Part shown: in pieces, positions 26,111 to 34,706 of the stretch
How positions within the stretch are numbered: position 1 is the stretch's first letter
Layout of the letters: the number at the start of each line of letters is the position of its first letter
Origin: Lutimonas halocynthiae
Lineage (GTDB): Bacteria > Bacteroidota > Bacteroidia > Flavobacteriales > Flavobacteriaceae
Assembly (NCBI RefSeq): GCF_030409835.1
Contig: NZ_JAUFQO010000004.1
Span: forward strand, 620,001-684,000
Length of the DNA: 64,000 nt
Direction: 5' to 3'
Notes under the pieces: model-generated
The model's database searches: none
What the model was told of the DNA's origin: nothing
What the model saw: only the letters and a program-made list of their open reading frames with translations
Made by a program: the position numbers and the translations under genes

Positions 26111-26144
26111 AATATTCTTTGATGTTTTAAAAGTACTAAATATA

Positions 26145-27272
26145 TCATACTTTCAGTAAAAACAAATCAGCTGAAATACCATCAGCCAAAAAATAGGAAT
26201 CAGGACCCAAAGATAGTTGCCCCTTTTTTAATTTTAAAGTTCCCTGCTCCAAGTATTTAGCAGCATTATGTAAAATTTTATTCTTGTGAGCCTCTCCAAA
26301 GTTCTTTTCTATATCCACAAGTGAAACACCCCATTTAGTTCTTAAGCCCGTCATTATTGATTCATTGATTCTATCTTCTACCTCGAGCAATTCTTTCTCA
26401 GATGGCAAAACACTTTTTTGAATTGATGCCATATAATTTGCATTGTTTGAAACATTCCAACTCCTGTAAGTCCCATCATATGAATGAGACGATGGTCCTA
26501 CACCCAGATAGCTTATTCCTTTCCAATAAGCCGTATTGTGTCTGGAGTAAAAGCCTTCTTTTCCAAAATTAGAAACCTCATATTGATCATATTTATTCGC
26601 CTCAGCTATATCTTGCAAGATTTTAAAATGTCTTTGAGCCAGGGCATCATCAAGTGGCTGGTATTTTCCACTTTTGATGAAATGATCAAGAGCCGTTTTT
26701 GATTCAACCGTTAAGGCATAACTTGATATATGCCCTATCCCAAGATCAATAGTTTGCTTTAAATTCTCCAGCCATCGCGTCTCAGAAAGACCTGGAATTC
26801 CGTAGATAAGATCAATGGTGATATTATCAAAATGACGGATGGCCATATCTAACGATTGCTTGGCTTCAAATGCACTATGAGCTCTATTCATATAAATCAG
26901 ATCTTCGTCAAAAAATGATTGAACACCAATGCTCAAACGATTTATATCTGAAGCGGCAAGGGCTTCTATTTTTTCATTTGACAAATCATCCGGATTAGCC
27001 TCCAATGTAATTTCCGGATTAACAGCCACTTCGTAATTATCTTTGATAAGATCTAGTATAAAATTTATCTCTTCGGTATCCAATAATGAAGGAGTTCCTC
27101 CACCAAAATAAATGGTTTCAACCGCTTCACTAATTTCAGATTTTCGCAAATACAATTCTTTATGAATACTCCTGAGCATTTCACCCTTCTTCTTTACCGA
27201 AGTAGAAAAATGAAAATCACAGTAGTAACAGGCTTGCTTGCAAAAGGGTATGTGAATATAAATTCCAGCCAT
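26145..27272 (-). CDS. hemW: Radical SAM heme chaperone HemW
   Basis: A 375-residue radical SAM protein. The N-terminus IYIHIPFCKQACYYCDFHF carries the Cys11-x3-Cys15-x2-Cys18 cluster motif. FGGGTPSLL follows and the HemW-like segments SIGVQSFFDEDL and DLIYGIPGL are present, with a C-terminal HemW domain (DRINESIMTGLRTKWGVS). HemW was long annotated as an oxygen-independent coproporphyrinogen oxidase, but it lacks that enzyme's extra cysteine signature and is known as a heme-delivery chaperone. It is the first gene of a leftward group with DUF4230 and the helicase. Confidence 0.9.
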   Translation of the reverse strand: MAGIYIHIPFCKQACYYCDFHFSTSVKKKGEMLRSIHKELYLRKSEISEAVETIYFGGGTPSLLDTEEINFILDLIKDNYEVAVNPEITLEANPDDLSNEKIEALAASDINRLSIGVQSFFDEDLIYMNRAHSAFEAKQSLDMAIRHFDNITIDLIYGIPGLSETRWLENLKQTIDLGIGHISSYALTVESKTALDHFIKSGKYQPLDDALAQRHFKILQDIAEANKYDQYEVSNFGKEGFYSRHNTAYWKGISYLGVGPSSHSYDGTYRSWNVSNNANYMASIQKSVLPSEKELLEVEDRINESIMTGLRTKWGVSLVDIEKNFGEAHKNKILHNAAKYLEQGTLKLKKGQLSLGPDSYFLADGISADLFLLKV

Positions 27273-27327
27273 AACTGATTAAAAATGTGGAGCGCAAGAT
27301 ACAAAGTACTGAACACTATCAACTATT

Positions 27328-27490
27328 TATTGAAGCCAAGAGGCAAGGTCAGCATAGCAGAAATATTCACAACTCCAAATTGGCATAGGCCAAGGTAATT
27401 TTCCCTTTAACTCTTCACCTTTTTGTGGAAAAAAGCTATTAGATTGCTCACTACCTATAAATTTTACCGGAAGTGTTTAAAAAATAACAT
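27328..27490 (-). pseudogene. Doubtful broken small reading frame
   Basis: In the 263-base gap between two leftward genes, a frame without a start codon reads 49 protein-like residues ending SCEYFCYADLASWLQ at the TAA at 27328-27330, with KGEELKGKLPWPMPIW before it. Just upstream, in another frame, an ATG at 27490 begins MLFFKHFR and stops. A one-base shift near the run of six T bases (27479-27484) or just after it would join them into a protein of about 55 residues. It may be a decayed gene, a sequencing error or chance. Confidence 0.2.
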
Positions 27491-27535
27491 TCCGCACGAT
27501 TAAAAACACCGTTTAAACACATGAATAAGCCTAAA

Positions 27536-28192
27536 TTATTGGGTTTTTTCAATACTTCTGTATTCTAATGCAAGTCTAATTTTTCCTGTTTTCTGATCGG
27601 CTTCCCGAATCTTTTTGCGGTCAATCGAGACATCGCTGCCCGCAAAATTAAGTGGAATCCTGATGCGGTCCATTTCAAATGAAACGTCCAATTTGGTTGG
27701 AAGTATAGCCTGGCTATCTGGGTATGTGAGCCTCAGTGTATAAGCACCGTCTTTTTTAGTGTTGATTTCGGCCCAAGTGATGCGTTGCTTCTGGGTATCT
27801 ATATGCAAATTGGCCACACTAAAATCTGCCTTATTATCTGATGGTAAAATAGAAATTGCCAATAGCGATGTTGACTGCCCTTCTACTTCACCTCTGTCTA
27901 CTACCATAAATGGATACTCAAACAGTTCACTAAACGACAAGTCTAATCCTCGTTTGGGAATTAGTACAAAATCTTCAGATTCGATGACCAAATCTTCACC
28001 CTTTTTAAAAACTGCCAGTGCTTCCTTATCTGGCATTTTAATGAATGAAATATCCACATGTAGCTTTATATCCGCTTGAAAGGTTTCAATACTATCCAGT
28101 CTAGATTTAACGAAAAGTACCTGTTCTTCAGCTGTTTGAGAAAAGCCATTAGCAGCATATAAAAACAGTAAAAGTATTCCATGTAGTTTCAT
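27536..28192 (-). CDS. Secreted LolA-like protein of an ABC exporter operon
   Basis: A 218-residue exported protein with signal peptide (MKLHGILLLFLYAANGFSQ). The pattern of amphipathic strands (FQADIKLHVDISFIKMP, DLVIESEDFVLIPKRGL, QRITWAEINTKKDGAYTLRL) suggests a LolA/LppX-like half-barrel that could bind a hydrophobic molecule. The frame extends upstream to 28288, but the ATG at 28192 overlaps the permease stop as ATGA and begins the signal peptide, so it is the start. It is the last gene of a four-gene operon with an ABC transporter. The family call is tentative. Confidence 0.65.
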   Translation of the reverse strand: MKLHGILLLFLYAANGFSQTAEEQVLFVKSRLDSIETFQADIKLHVDISFIKMPDKEALAVFKKGEDLVIESEDFVLIPKRGLDLSFSELFEYPFMVVDRGEVEGQSTSLLAISILPSDNKADFSVANLHIDTQKQRITWAEINTKKDGAYTLRLTYPDSQAILPTKLDVSFEMDRIRIPLNFAGSDVSIDRKKIREADQKTGKIRLALEYRSIEKTQ

Positions 28193-29019
28193 CCAATGTC
28201 TTTTTTCTGAAATAAAAATAGCCCCACAAGCATCGTCACTAAAATATAAAGACCCATCAAGACCGAATTGATTATAATCGTATTCCATTCAATGTTGTGG
28301 TTAAAAAAATACTGCCAGGTATTGTTCAATTTAAAAAAGGCTATCTGGTTCCATACATCATTACCTAAGTCTATTTTCAATAATAATGTAGAAACGATCA
28401 AAAACAACGCAGCCACAATCCAAGTTTTAAAACTTTCTTTGAGCATCACCGCAAGGGTTAAACTTACCACAGAAAAGAATACCAAAGAAAGGGTTCCGAA
28501 TAAAAAAGCATACACCAATCTATTGAAGGCATCATCGTGTTCAAAAAAAGTGAGTCCGTTGGTATAGACCACTAAGTCTCCTTTTCCAAAAATTCCGTAC
28601 GACAATATAAAGGACGTTAAGGCCAATAGTAGCACTAAAAAAATGGTAAATAAACTGGCAACGATATATTTCGCTAATAGGTATTTCCACTTCACAACAG
28701 GTTGCATTAGTACCGTTTCTAAAGTTTTTTCTTGATATTCGGTTGTAAGCATGCCAGATACAATTATCATGCATAGTAAGGGTACATGAAACCAAAAGGA
28801 GTTGAGTATAAAGTATATGATCAAGTTCCCGTTAAGCAGCTTGCCTTGAAAATAGAATGTATCCTTCAAATTGGCCAACACAATATCAATAATTCCTGTG
28901 CCTTGATAATAAGCACTTAATAGTACGATGGCTTCAATAAAAAAGAGGGCCAAAATTGCATAATAGGTGCGGCTTTGACGAAACAATTTATAGGTTTCAA
29001 TATAAAGTAGTCGCATCAT
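28189..29019 (-). CDS. ABC-2 type transporter permease
   Basis: A 276-residue membrane protein with about six transmembrane segments and the ABC-2 exporter pattern. MRLLYIETYKLFRQSRTYY is the cytoplasmic start, then GMLTTEYQEKTLETVLMQPV marks the coupling segment typical of NosY-like permeases, followed by helices at about 115-140, 165-190, 195-215 and 245-270. With the ATPase encoded immediately upstream (4-base overlap) it forms an ABC transporter or an ABC-2 type membrane-protection system. The substrate is unknown. Confidence 0.85.
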   Translation of the reverse strand: MMRLLYIETYKLFRQSRTYYAILALFFIEAIVLLSAYYQGTGIIDIVLANLKDTFYFQGKLLNGNLIIYFILNSFWFHVPLLCMIIVSGMLTTEYQEKTLETVLMQPVVKWKYLLAKYIVASLFTIFLVLLLALTSFILSYGIFGKGDLVVYTNGLTFFEHDDAFNRLVYAFLFGTLSLVFFSVVSLTLAVMLKESFKTWIVAALFLIVSTLLLKIDLGNDVWNQIAFFKLNNTWQYFFNHNIEWNTIIINSVLMGLYILVTMLVGLFLFQKKDIG

Positions 29020-29870
29020 TTCTCCTTCGGATTAAATAGTTGTTGCAAGTCAAGTACAGGCCTACAAGAAGTGATTGCTATTTGCTGCTGTGATAATTTA
29101 AATATGATTTCAGAGATTTCGGTAGCTGATGCCGAAATAGTCATACAATCTCCATTCGAAACCGTATCATAGTCGCTTAAAAAAGATGCTTTATGAATAT
29201 CGCTTCCGCATAAAGAATAACTTTTAGTGCAAGCAGCCAGAATTGTGCTGGTCGCTCCTGTTTGTACAATCTCTCCATTATGAATTATTGATAAATTCGT
29301 ACAAACCGTACTTAACACATCAATGATGTGAGAAGAAATTAATATGGTCATTTGGGTCTGCTGTGTCAGGTCTAAAATAAGTTGTTTTAGTGCTTCAATA
29401 CCTAGCGGGTCTAAACCTGAAAAAGGCTCGTCCAACAACAAACAAGAAGGGTCATTAAGAAGGGCAACAGCAATACCCAAGCGTTGTTTCATTCCCATAG
29501 AAAAATTACGAACCGGGTCTGTTCTATTTAAAGGTAAACCAACTTGTTCTAGGGAAGCTTCTATAGCGATTTTTGAGAAATCTGCCCCTTGCATTTTTGC
29601 AAATAATCGCAGGTTTTCATGTGCATTTAAGTAAGGATAAAGTGCTGGCTTTTCGATAATCCCTCCAATCTTTTTTGGGCCGTCGCCAGCTATTTCAACC
29701 TCACCACTATCGGCAGTAACTAATCCGAGTAAAATTTTAAACAAGGTCGTTTTACCCGCTCCATTTGCGCCTACCAAACCCAAAATTTCTCCCTTTCCAC
29801 ACGAAATACTAACGTTATGAAGGGCTCTTACTTTACCATACTTTTTATGCACTCGTTCGCAGTAAATCAT
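29016..29870 (-). CDS. ABC transporter ATP-binding protein
   Basis: A 284-residue ATPase of the ABC-2 exporter (DrrA/NosF-like) kind. Walker A is GANGAGKTTLFKI (about 35-47), the signature is NFSMGMKQRLGIAVALL (about 124-140), Walker B is CLLLDEPFSGLDPLG (about 143-157) and the switch histidine lies in ILISSHIID (about 178-186). It overlaps both neighbours by 4 bases, so all four genes are translationally coupled. The C-terminal 70 residues, after IIHNGEIVQTG, are variable. Confidence 0.9.
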   Translation of the reverse strand: MIYCERVHKKYGKVRALHNVSISCGKGEILGLVGANGAGKTTLFKILLGLVTADSGEVEIAGDGPKKIGGIIEKPALYPYLNAHENLRLFAKMQGADFSKIAIEASLEQVGLPLNRTDPVRNFSMGMKQRLGIAVALLNDPSCLLLDEPFSGLDPLGIEALKQLILDLTQQTQMTILISSHIIDVLSTVCTNLSIIHNGEIVQTGATSTILAACTKSYSLCGSDIHKASFLSDYDTVSNGDCMTISASATEISEIIFKLSQQQIAITSCRPVLDLQQLFNPKEK

Positions 29871-30409
29871 ACTATTTGCGATTTGACGATAGCCCGGTAA
29901 TCAAATTTAGGTTTGTAGAATTCTTCCAGAAAAGTGCGCGACCAAAACATTTTTTTGAACAGAAAGAACGGCTCCTTTACCATAAAATAAGGAAGGTAAT
30001 GGTACCATTTTACACCAAAATCACGATAGCATTGTTGTACTTGGTCTTTAATTCCTAATTCTTCTGCAGCTGTTTCTGCAGCCATACGCTGACATTTGGA
30101 ACCTATATAAATGAGTGTGATTTTCTTATTAAAACCATGGATAAAAAATTGATCCTTTATACGTTTATAATTCTGGTAACGCGACCAGCCATCCATGATA
30201 ACCAAATATATGTGAACAAACGAAAACAGAAAAAATAGGGTCCAAAACACAATCCAAAAAACTGATCCAGAACTAATTGATTTCATGAGCTGCACGCCAT
30301 AGATCCATGATTCTATTATAAATAGTATCAGTGAAGCATACAATAATCTACCTACCCTAAAATAGGAAATGATTGGGCTAGGCTGTATGGGTAAAATTGT
30401 CTTATTCAA
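29867..30409 (-). CDS. Membrane protein of unknown function, first gene of ABC exporter operon
   Basis: A 180-residue protein with two membrane segments (about 22-42 and 48-70) and a basic, aromatic cytoplasmic part with KCQRMAAETAAEELGIKDQV, YHYLPYFMVKEPFFLFKKMF and a C-terminal EEFYKPKFDYRAIV. I do not recognise the family. No ATG exists at the N-terminus: the start is TTG at 30409 unless translation begins far inside. A TATATTTG -7 box at 30422-30415 lies only 5 bases upstream, which would give an almost leaderless message. Its stop overlaps the ATPase start, so it probably works with the transporter. Confidence 0.6.
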   Translation of the reverse strand: MNKTILPIQPSPIISYFRVGRLLYASLILFIIESWIYGVQLMKSISSGSVFWIVFWTLFFLFSFVHIYLVIMDGWSRYQNYKRIKDQFFIHGFNKKITLIYIGSKCQRMAAETAAEELGIKDQVQQCYRDFGVKWYHYLPYFMVKEPFFLFKKMFWSRTFLEEFYKPKFDYRAIVKSQIV

Positions 30410-30688
30410 GTAAACAAATATATAATTTCATGAATAAAAATGATAAAAAAAATGCATTTTTAAAAAGAGCGATTAAGTTGCAATGTTATAAAAAAAACAG
30501 GGCAATGCACAATAGTCCCATAACACGTAAGAATGCTCCTATCTTTAATATACCGAATAAAACACTGATATCTTAAGACATTGATCGAAGGTTGTTAAAG
30601 AGAAGGGGACTTTAGCATACTCAAATATAAAAAATAGTTTCGAAAAACATTCCTTCAAGTATAAGGAAATCAATATTCGCCATACATG

Positions 30689-31240
30689 TCAACCAATTCT
30701 TTTTTCATTTTGCTTAACAAAAGAACCCCATCCAGAATAGCTTTTTCCTGTTTCTATCTTGCCTTCATTATAAAAATGACAAACAGCTGCTGCCAATCCA
30801 TCAGTGGCATCAAGATTTTTAGGAAGTTCTTTTAAGCCTAAAAGACTCTGTAACATCTTAGCCACTTGTTCTTTCGAAGCATTTCCGTTTCCGGTAATGG
30901 CCATCTTAATTTTTTTAGGAGAGTACTCAGTAATACTTACTTCTCTCGACAAACCTGCTGCCATAGCAACACCCTGAGCTCGCCCTAACTTCAACATAGA
31001 TTGCACATTCTTGCCAAAAAATGGTGCCTCAATGGCTATTTCATCCGGATGGTAAGTGTCTATGAGTTCGATAGTTCTTTCAAAGATCAATTTCAGTTTG
31101 GTATAGTGATCACTATATTTTGTCAACATCAATTCGTTCAATTGCATGAATGACATTTTTTTATCTACAACCTTAATAAGGCCATAACCCATAATGGTAG
31201 TTCCAGGGTCAATTCCTAATATGATCTTCTCTTTTGGCAA
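30689..31240 (-). CDS. ruvC: Crossover junction endodeoxyribonuclease RuvC
   Basis: RuvC resolves Holliday junctions together with RuvAB. The acidic catalytic residues are visible in ILGIDPGTTIMGYG (first Asp), IAIEAPFFGKNVQS (Glu) and LDATDGLAAAVCH (two Asp near the C-terminus); the conserved LGRAQGVAMAAGL is present. The frame is open to a TTG at 31318, but this would overlap the start of the divergent gene at 31301. The TTG at 31240 gives 184 residues, the normal length, and the usual PKEKIILGIDPGT start. No ATG exists in this part of the frame. Confidence 0.88.
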   Translation of the reverse strand: MPKEKIILGIDPGTTIMGYGLIKVVDKKMSFMQLNELMLTKYSDHYTKLKLIFERTIELIDTYHPDEIAIEAPFFGKNVQSMLKLGRAQGVAMAAGLSREVSITEYSPKKIKMAITGNGNASKEQVAKMLQSLLGLKELPKNLDATDGLAAAVCHFYNEGKIETGKSYSGWGSFVKQNEKRIG

Positions 31241-31300
31241 ATTTGATTCTTTTGAAGGTTGTGTGTAAATATCAGAATGATATTTTGTTTCTTTGTGTAA

Positions 31301-32275
31301 ATGTACAATATCTTGCAAAAATACTTTTCGAGTTTAGTGTTTTTAATTAAAGTCCTGATCATTACCGGGGCTTATTATGTCATTTCCGATAAGCTATTGA
31401 ACAATGATCATTTCAGTAATTTTTTATGGTCTGAAAGAATTGAATCTTTAGGATCAACAGGTGTATCGTTTCTCATTTTTCTATTACTGCTAACTGTAGT
31501 GAACTGGGTACTTGAAATTAAAAAATGGCAGTCATTGGTTGTGACAATCAAAAATATTTCCCTTAAGACTTCGGCTGAGCAAAGTCTTGCATCGCTCACA
31601 GCTTCTCTCATTACGCCAAACAGGATTGGAGAGTATGGTGCAAAAGCGGTTTATTTTAAAAAAGAACAAAGGCCAAAAGTGTTGTTATTAAACTTCATGG
31701 GCAATGCATATCAAATGTTTATTACTATCCTTCTTGGAAGCCTTGGGTTTTTCTTTTTAAAAGATTTTATTGTACAAATTCCAATTCCGGTTTCAGGGTT
31801 AATCATATTTGGCATTATCGCATTTATTGTTTTATTTTCTGTTGTTTTCATCAATAAGAAATGGACACTTTCTATTCAAAAAATACTTCTTGATCTGCGA
31901 AATGTCCCAAGTGTAATTCATAAAAAAACATTCTTATTTTCTCTGGTCAGATATTTTGTTTTTTCACATCAGTTCTACTTTTTTCTTCTATTTTTTGGTG
32001 TAGAAATGGATTATTTCATAGTTATGCCAGTAATATTTTCAATGTATTTGATTTCCTCGATAATTCCTGGGTTTGTACTTTTCGATTGGTTGGTTAAAGG
32101 ATCTGTTGCCGTTACATTATTTCGCTTTTTTGGAATTAACGAGATCATCATTCTTAGTATCACTGCTTCAATGTGGATTCTAAATTTTGCCATTCCTGCC
32201 ATAGTGGGAAGTTTTTACGTGTTAACATTTAACAGCAAGCAATTAACGCTGAATGAAAGCAAGGTTTCGAAATGA
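31301..32275 (+). CDS. Flippase-like LPG synthase-TM/UPF0104 membrane protein
   Basis: A 324-residue integral membrane protein with about eight hydrophobic helices. It has the family's conserved segments: VLEIKKWQSLV, SLASLTASLITPNRIGEYGAKAV (quoted in part: LITPNRIGEYGAK) and a basic cytoplasmic loop. The fold is that of the lysylphosphatidylglycerol synthase transmembrane region, found in lipid flippase-like proteins. There is no MprF catalytic domain. It overlaps the following glycosyltransferase gene by 4 bases (ATGA), so it may move the glycolipid that enzyme makes; that is inference. Confidence 0.75.
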   Translation: MYNILQKYFSSLVFLIKVLIITGAYYVISDKLLNNDHFSNFLWSERIESLGSTGVSFLIFLLLLTVVNWVLEIKKWQSLVVTIKNISLKTSAEQSLASLTASLITPNRIGEYGAKAVYFKKEQRPKVLLLNFMGNAYQMFITILLGSLGFFFLKDFIVQIPIPVSGLIIFGIIAFIVLFSVVFINKKWTLSIQKILLDLRNVPSVIHKKTFLFSLVRYFVFSHQFYFFLLFFGVEMDYFIVMPVIFSMYLISSIIPGFVLFDWLVKGSVAVTLFRFFGINEIIILSITASMWILNFAIPAIVGSFYVLTFNSKQLTLNESKVSK

Positions 32276-33408
32276 TATTTCCAATACTAATCATATGCGT
32301 TTTCTATTCCATTTTAATTCTTTTTTTGAGTAGGGGTTTTGACAAATTAGAAGTGCCTGTTATCGATTATTCAAATCCTGAAACTTATTTTTCAATTCTG
32401 GTTCCATTTAGAAACGAAGAGAAGGGTTTACCCAGATTACTGAAAAGCATTGATACCTTAGATTATCACCCTGATCGATTCGAAATCATTTTAATCGATG
32501 ACAATTCTAATGACGGCTCCAGCAATATTATTCAGCTGTTTAAAGAACAGCATCCCGAACTGAACATTCTGTTAATCTCTAAAACAGGCAACAGTACTTC
32601 CCCAAAAAAAGAAGCCCTCAATCAAGGAATTGAGCTGGCATCATATCCGTGGATCATAACAACAGATGCAGATTGTATTGTTCCAAAGAATTGGCTGAAT
32701 GCTTTTGATAATTTCATCAGGCTAGCATCTCCAAAGATGGTCGTAGCTCCAGTAAGTTATGAAGCTGAAACGGGGTTTATTCATAAATTTCAAGCTTTAG
32801 ATTTTTTAAGTCTGCAAGCAACAACTATGGGTGTTTTCGGTCTGAAAAATCACGATTTTGTGCAACCGTTTTTATGTAACGGAGCAAACCTTTGTTATCA
32901 AAAAGAAAGTTTTGTTCAAGTGAATGGTTTCCAAGGAAATGAACATATCGCGAGCGGAGATGACGTATTCCTTCTCGAAAAAATGTATGCTGAATTTCCA
33001 AAAAAGGTTGAATTCCTCAAGTCAAATGATGCTGTGGTCTTGACAACTTCAAAAAACACTTTAAAAGAACTTTTACAGCAAAGGGTAAGATGGGCCTCTA
33101 AAACAGTAGCCTATAAACACATTTTTTCCAAACTCGTTGGCGTTTTAGTTTTTCTCACCAACTTCAGCCTTCTTACGGGCTTCTTTTTAGCCTTGAATGG
33201 GAATATACCCTGGTTACATTTTGGATTTCTGTTTCTATTAAAATTCAATATTGATTTTGTGCTTCTGTATAAAACGGCAGGTTTTTTCAATCAGAAGGAA
33301 CAGATGCAGTCGTATTTTCTCAGCAGTTTATTATATCCCTTTTTTACAGTACTTGTTGTGTTACTTTCTTTTAAGAAAAACTATACATGGAAAGAAAGAA
33401 AATATTAA
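32272..33408 (+). CDS. Membrane-bound family 2 glycosyltransferase
   Basis: A 378-residue glycosyltransferase of the GT2 family. An N-terminal anchor (about 3-20) is followed by the GT-A domain: SILVPFRNEEKGLPRLLKSI, LIDDNSNDGS (Asp pair), TTDADCIVPKNW (DxD-like), SGDDVFLLEK and the processive-type QQRVRWASK (QxxRW). Three membrane segments form the C-terminus (about 283-305, 310-330 and 345-365). It transfers a sugar from a nucleotide donor on the inner face of the membrane; donor and acceptor are unknown. It is coupled to the flippase-like gene. Confidence 0.85.
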   Translation: MIFPILIICVFYSILILFLSRGFDKLEVPVIDYSNPETYFSILVPFRNEEKGLPRLLKSIDTLDYHPDRFEIILIDDNSNDGSSNIIQLFKEQHPELNILLISKTGNSTSPKKEALNQGIELASYPWIITTDADCIVPKNWLNAFDNFIRLASPKMVVAPVSYEAETGFIHKFQALDFLSLQATTMGVFGLKNHDFVQPFLCNGANLCYQKESFVQVNGFQGNEHIASGDDVFLLEKMYAEFPKKVEFLKSNDAVVLTTSKNTLKELLQQRVRWASKTVAYKHIFSKLVGVLVFLTNFSLLTGFFLALNGNIPWLHFGFLFLLKFNIDFVLLYKTAGFFNQKEQMQSYFLSSLLYPFFTVLVVLLSFKKNYTWKERKY

Positions 33409-33414
33409 TCGAAA

Positions 33415-33900
33415 TTATTCCTTGACTGAAACGAGGATAGGCAATTTAAACATCGAATTTACAGGAATCCCTCTTTTGAGAGAAGGTTGAACCGCCGCCG
33501 GAAGCGAAGCAATACTTTTATACAATAAGCTGTCGAGCTCAGGGATTTGCTCAGCGACAATCTCATTTTTATGAATCTTGACAATTGATATTTCCCCCTG
33601 GGTGTTTACAAGGATATCAACCAATACCGTATCATTAACTTTCCCTGTGGCGTCTAATACTGTTTTACTCGTCAATTTTTGCAAGCGTCTGATCAGTTCC
33701 ATTTCAAAACAAAGATTCTGTTTTTCACTCGTATCGCAATTATTGCAATCCATAAAAAGAGGGTACACATCAACATCGTTAAAGTCAATTGTTGAATTTG
33801 CCAGTTCGGTGTTTATTAGAGTCGTCTTTTTAGGTGATATAAAATCACAGGAATTCGTTACCATTATTATGGATATGAAGATGATCAGCCTAATAAACAT
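33415..33900 (-). CDS. Lipoprotein with TonB C-terminal-like domain
   Basis: A 161-residue lipoprotein (signal IIFISIIMVTNSCDF, lipid Cys18). The mature part has VDVYPLFMDCNNCDTSEKQN and a C-terminal segment with the order LIRRLQKLTSK, VLVDILVNTQGEISIVKI and SLPAAVQPSLKRGIPVNSMF. This is the layout of the energy-transducer TonB C-terminal-like domains common in Bacteroidota. There is no TonB membrane anchor or proline-rich linker, so it cannot be a normal TonB. The CNNC pair may form a disulfide. Confidence 0.65.
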   Translation of the reverse strand: MFIRLIIFISIIMVTNSCDFISPKKTTLINTELANSTIDFNDVDVYPLFMDCNNCDTSEKQNLCFEMELIRRLQKLTSKTVLDATGKVNDTVLVDILVNTQGEISIVKIHKNEIVAEQIPELDSLLYKSIASLPAAVQPSLKRGIPVNSMFKLPILVSVKE

Positions 33901-34058
33901 TGTATTCGCTTATACCATGTGAATGTACAAATATTTTTGAAAATCCATCTCCTTTGTACAAAACTTGGACAAATTGTTAATACTATCAGCAATGCGCCTT
34001 AAACACTTGCTTCATATGATAAATTATATCGTTTAAAAAGTTTCTATTACATTCGCTT

Positions 34059-34565
34059 ATGGATTTGATATTAGTTCTTTTTGGTTTTGTTCTCGTTGTA
34101 CTCGGAATTGTGGGTTCAGTCCTTCCTGTTTTACCCGGCCCACTCACTGGCTGGTTTGGCATTTTACTACTATTTCTGACAAAAACAATTCCAATGAATT
34201 ATTACTGGCTCGGTGTTACATTTGGCATAGCCCTAATTATTTTAATTCTGGATTATATCATCCCTGGTTTAGGAGCCAAAAAATTTGGAGGATCTAAAAA
34301 GGGAGCTACCGGAGCCACGTTGGGCTTGATCATTGGCCTTATTTTACCCATACCACTTGGCTTTGTTATAGGCGCTTTTGTAGGTGCCTTAATTGGAGAA
34401 CTCATTCACAATCCTAAAGACCTTAAAAGAGCCCTTAAGTCAGCTTTCGGGTCGTTTGTCGGATTTCTTGCTTCGACTACTATGAAACTATTTGTAAGCA
34501 TCATCTTCTTAGCTGTTTTTTGCTACAAGGTTTTTGAATTTCGCGCCGGTCTATTTTCTTTATAG
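34059..34565 (+). CDS. DUF456 membrane protein
   Basis: A 168-residue hydrophobic protein of the DUF456 family. The N-terminal membrane segment is followed by the conserved VLPVLPGPLTGWFGILLL (about 21-38), then a glycine-rich region GAKKFGGSKKGATGATLGLI and GFVIGAFVGALIGELI, which resembles membrane-inserting glycine-zipper helices, and a last membrane helix. The function is unknown. It is a single gene on the plus strand. Confidence 0.85.
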   Translation: MDLILVLFGFVLVVLGIVGSVLPVLPGPLTGWFGILLLFLTKTIPMNYYWLGVTFGIALIILILDYIIPGLGAKKFGGSKKGATGATLGLIIGLILPIPLGFVIGAFVGALIGELIHNPKDLKRALKSAFGSFVGFLASTTMKLFVSIIFLAVFCYKVFEFRAGLFSL

Positions 34566-34637
34566 CCATACTTTTTAGCTTGTTTTTTTTTATGAAACTA
34601 TCTCCTCTAATCACTTTAATTTTTAAATATTTAATTG

Positions 34638-34645
34638 TAAATTTG
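34638..34645 (+). promoter_or_regulatory. Possible -7 box upstream of the nickel permease gene
   Basis: TAAATTTG matches TAnnTTTG fully and lies 61 bases before the ATG at 34707. No -33 TTG is at the right distance. It is one match in an AT-rich gap, so support is modest. Confidence 0.3.
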
Positions 34646-34706
34646 ATAGTGTAATGATGTCTTGAACCTCTACTGTATATATAAATAATCAAATATTTAT
34701 CTTGAC

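Noticed and set aside
26145-27272. Coproporphyrinogen III oxidase (HemN) call
   Set aside because: The protein has the HemW length and pattern and lacks the additional conserved cysteine of the HemN cluster motif.
31241-31318. N-terminal extension of RuvC to a TTG at 31318
   Set aside because: It would overlap the start of the divergent gene and add 26 residues absent from the family; the TTG at 31240 gives the normal length.
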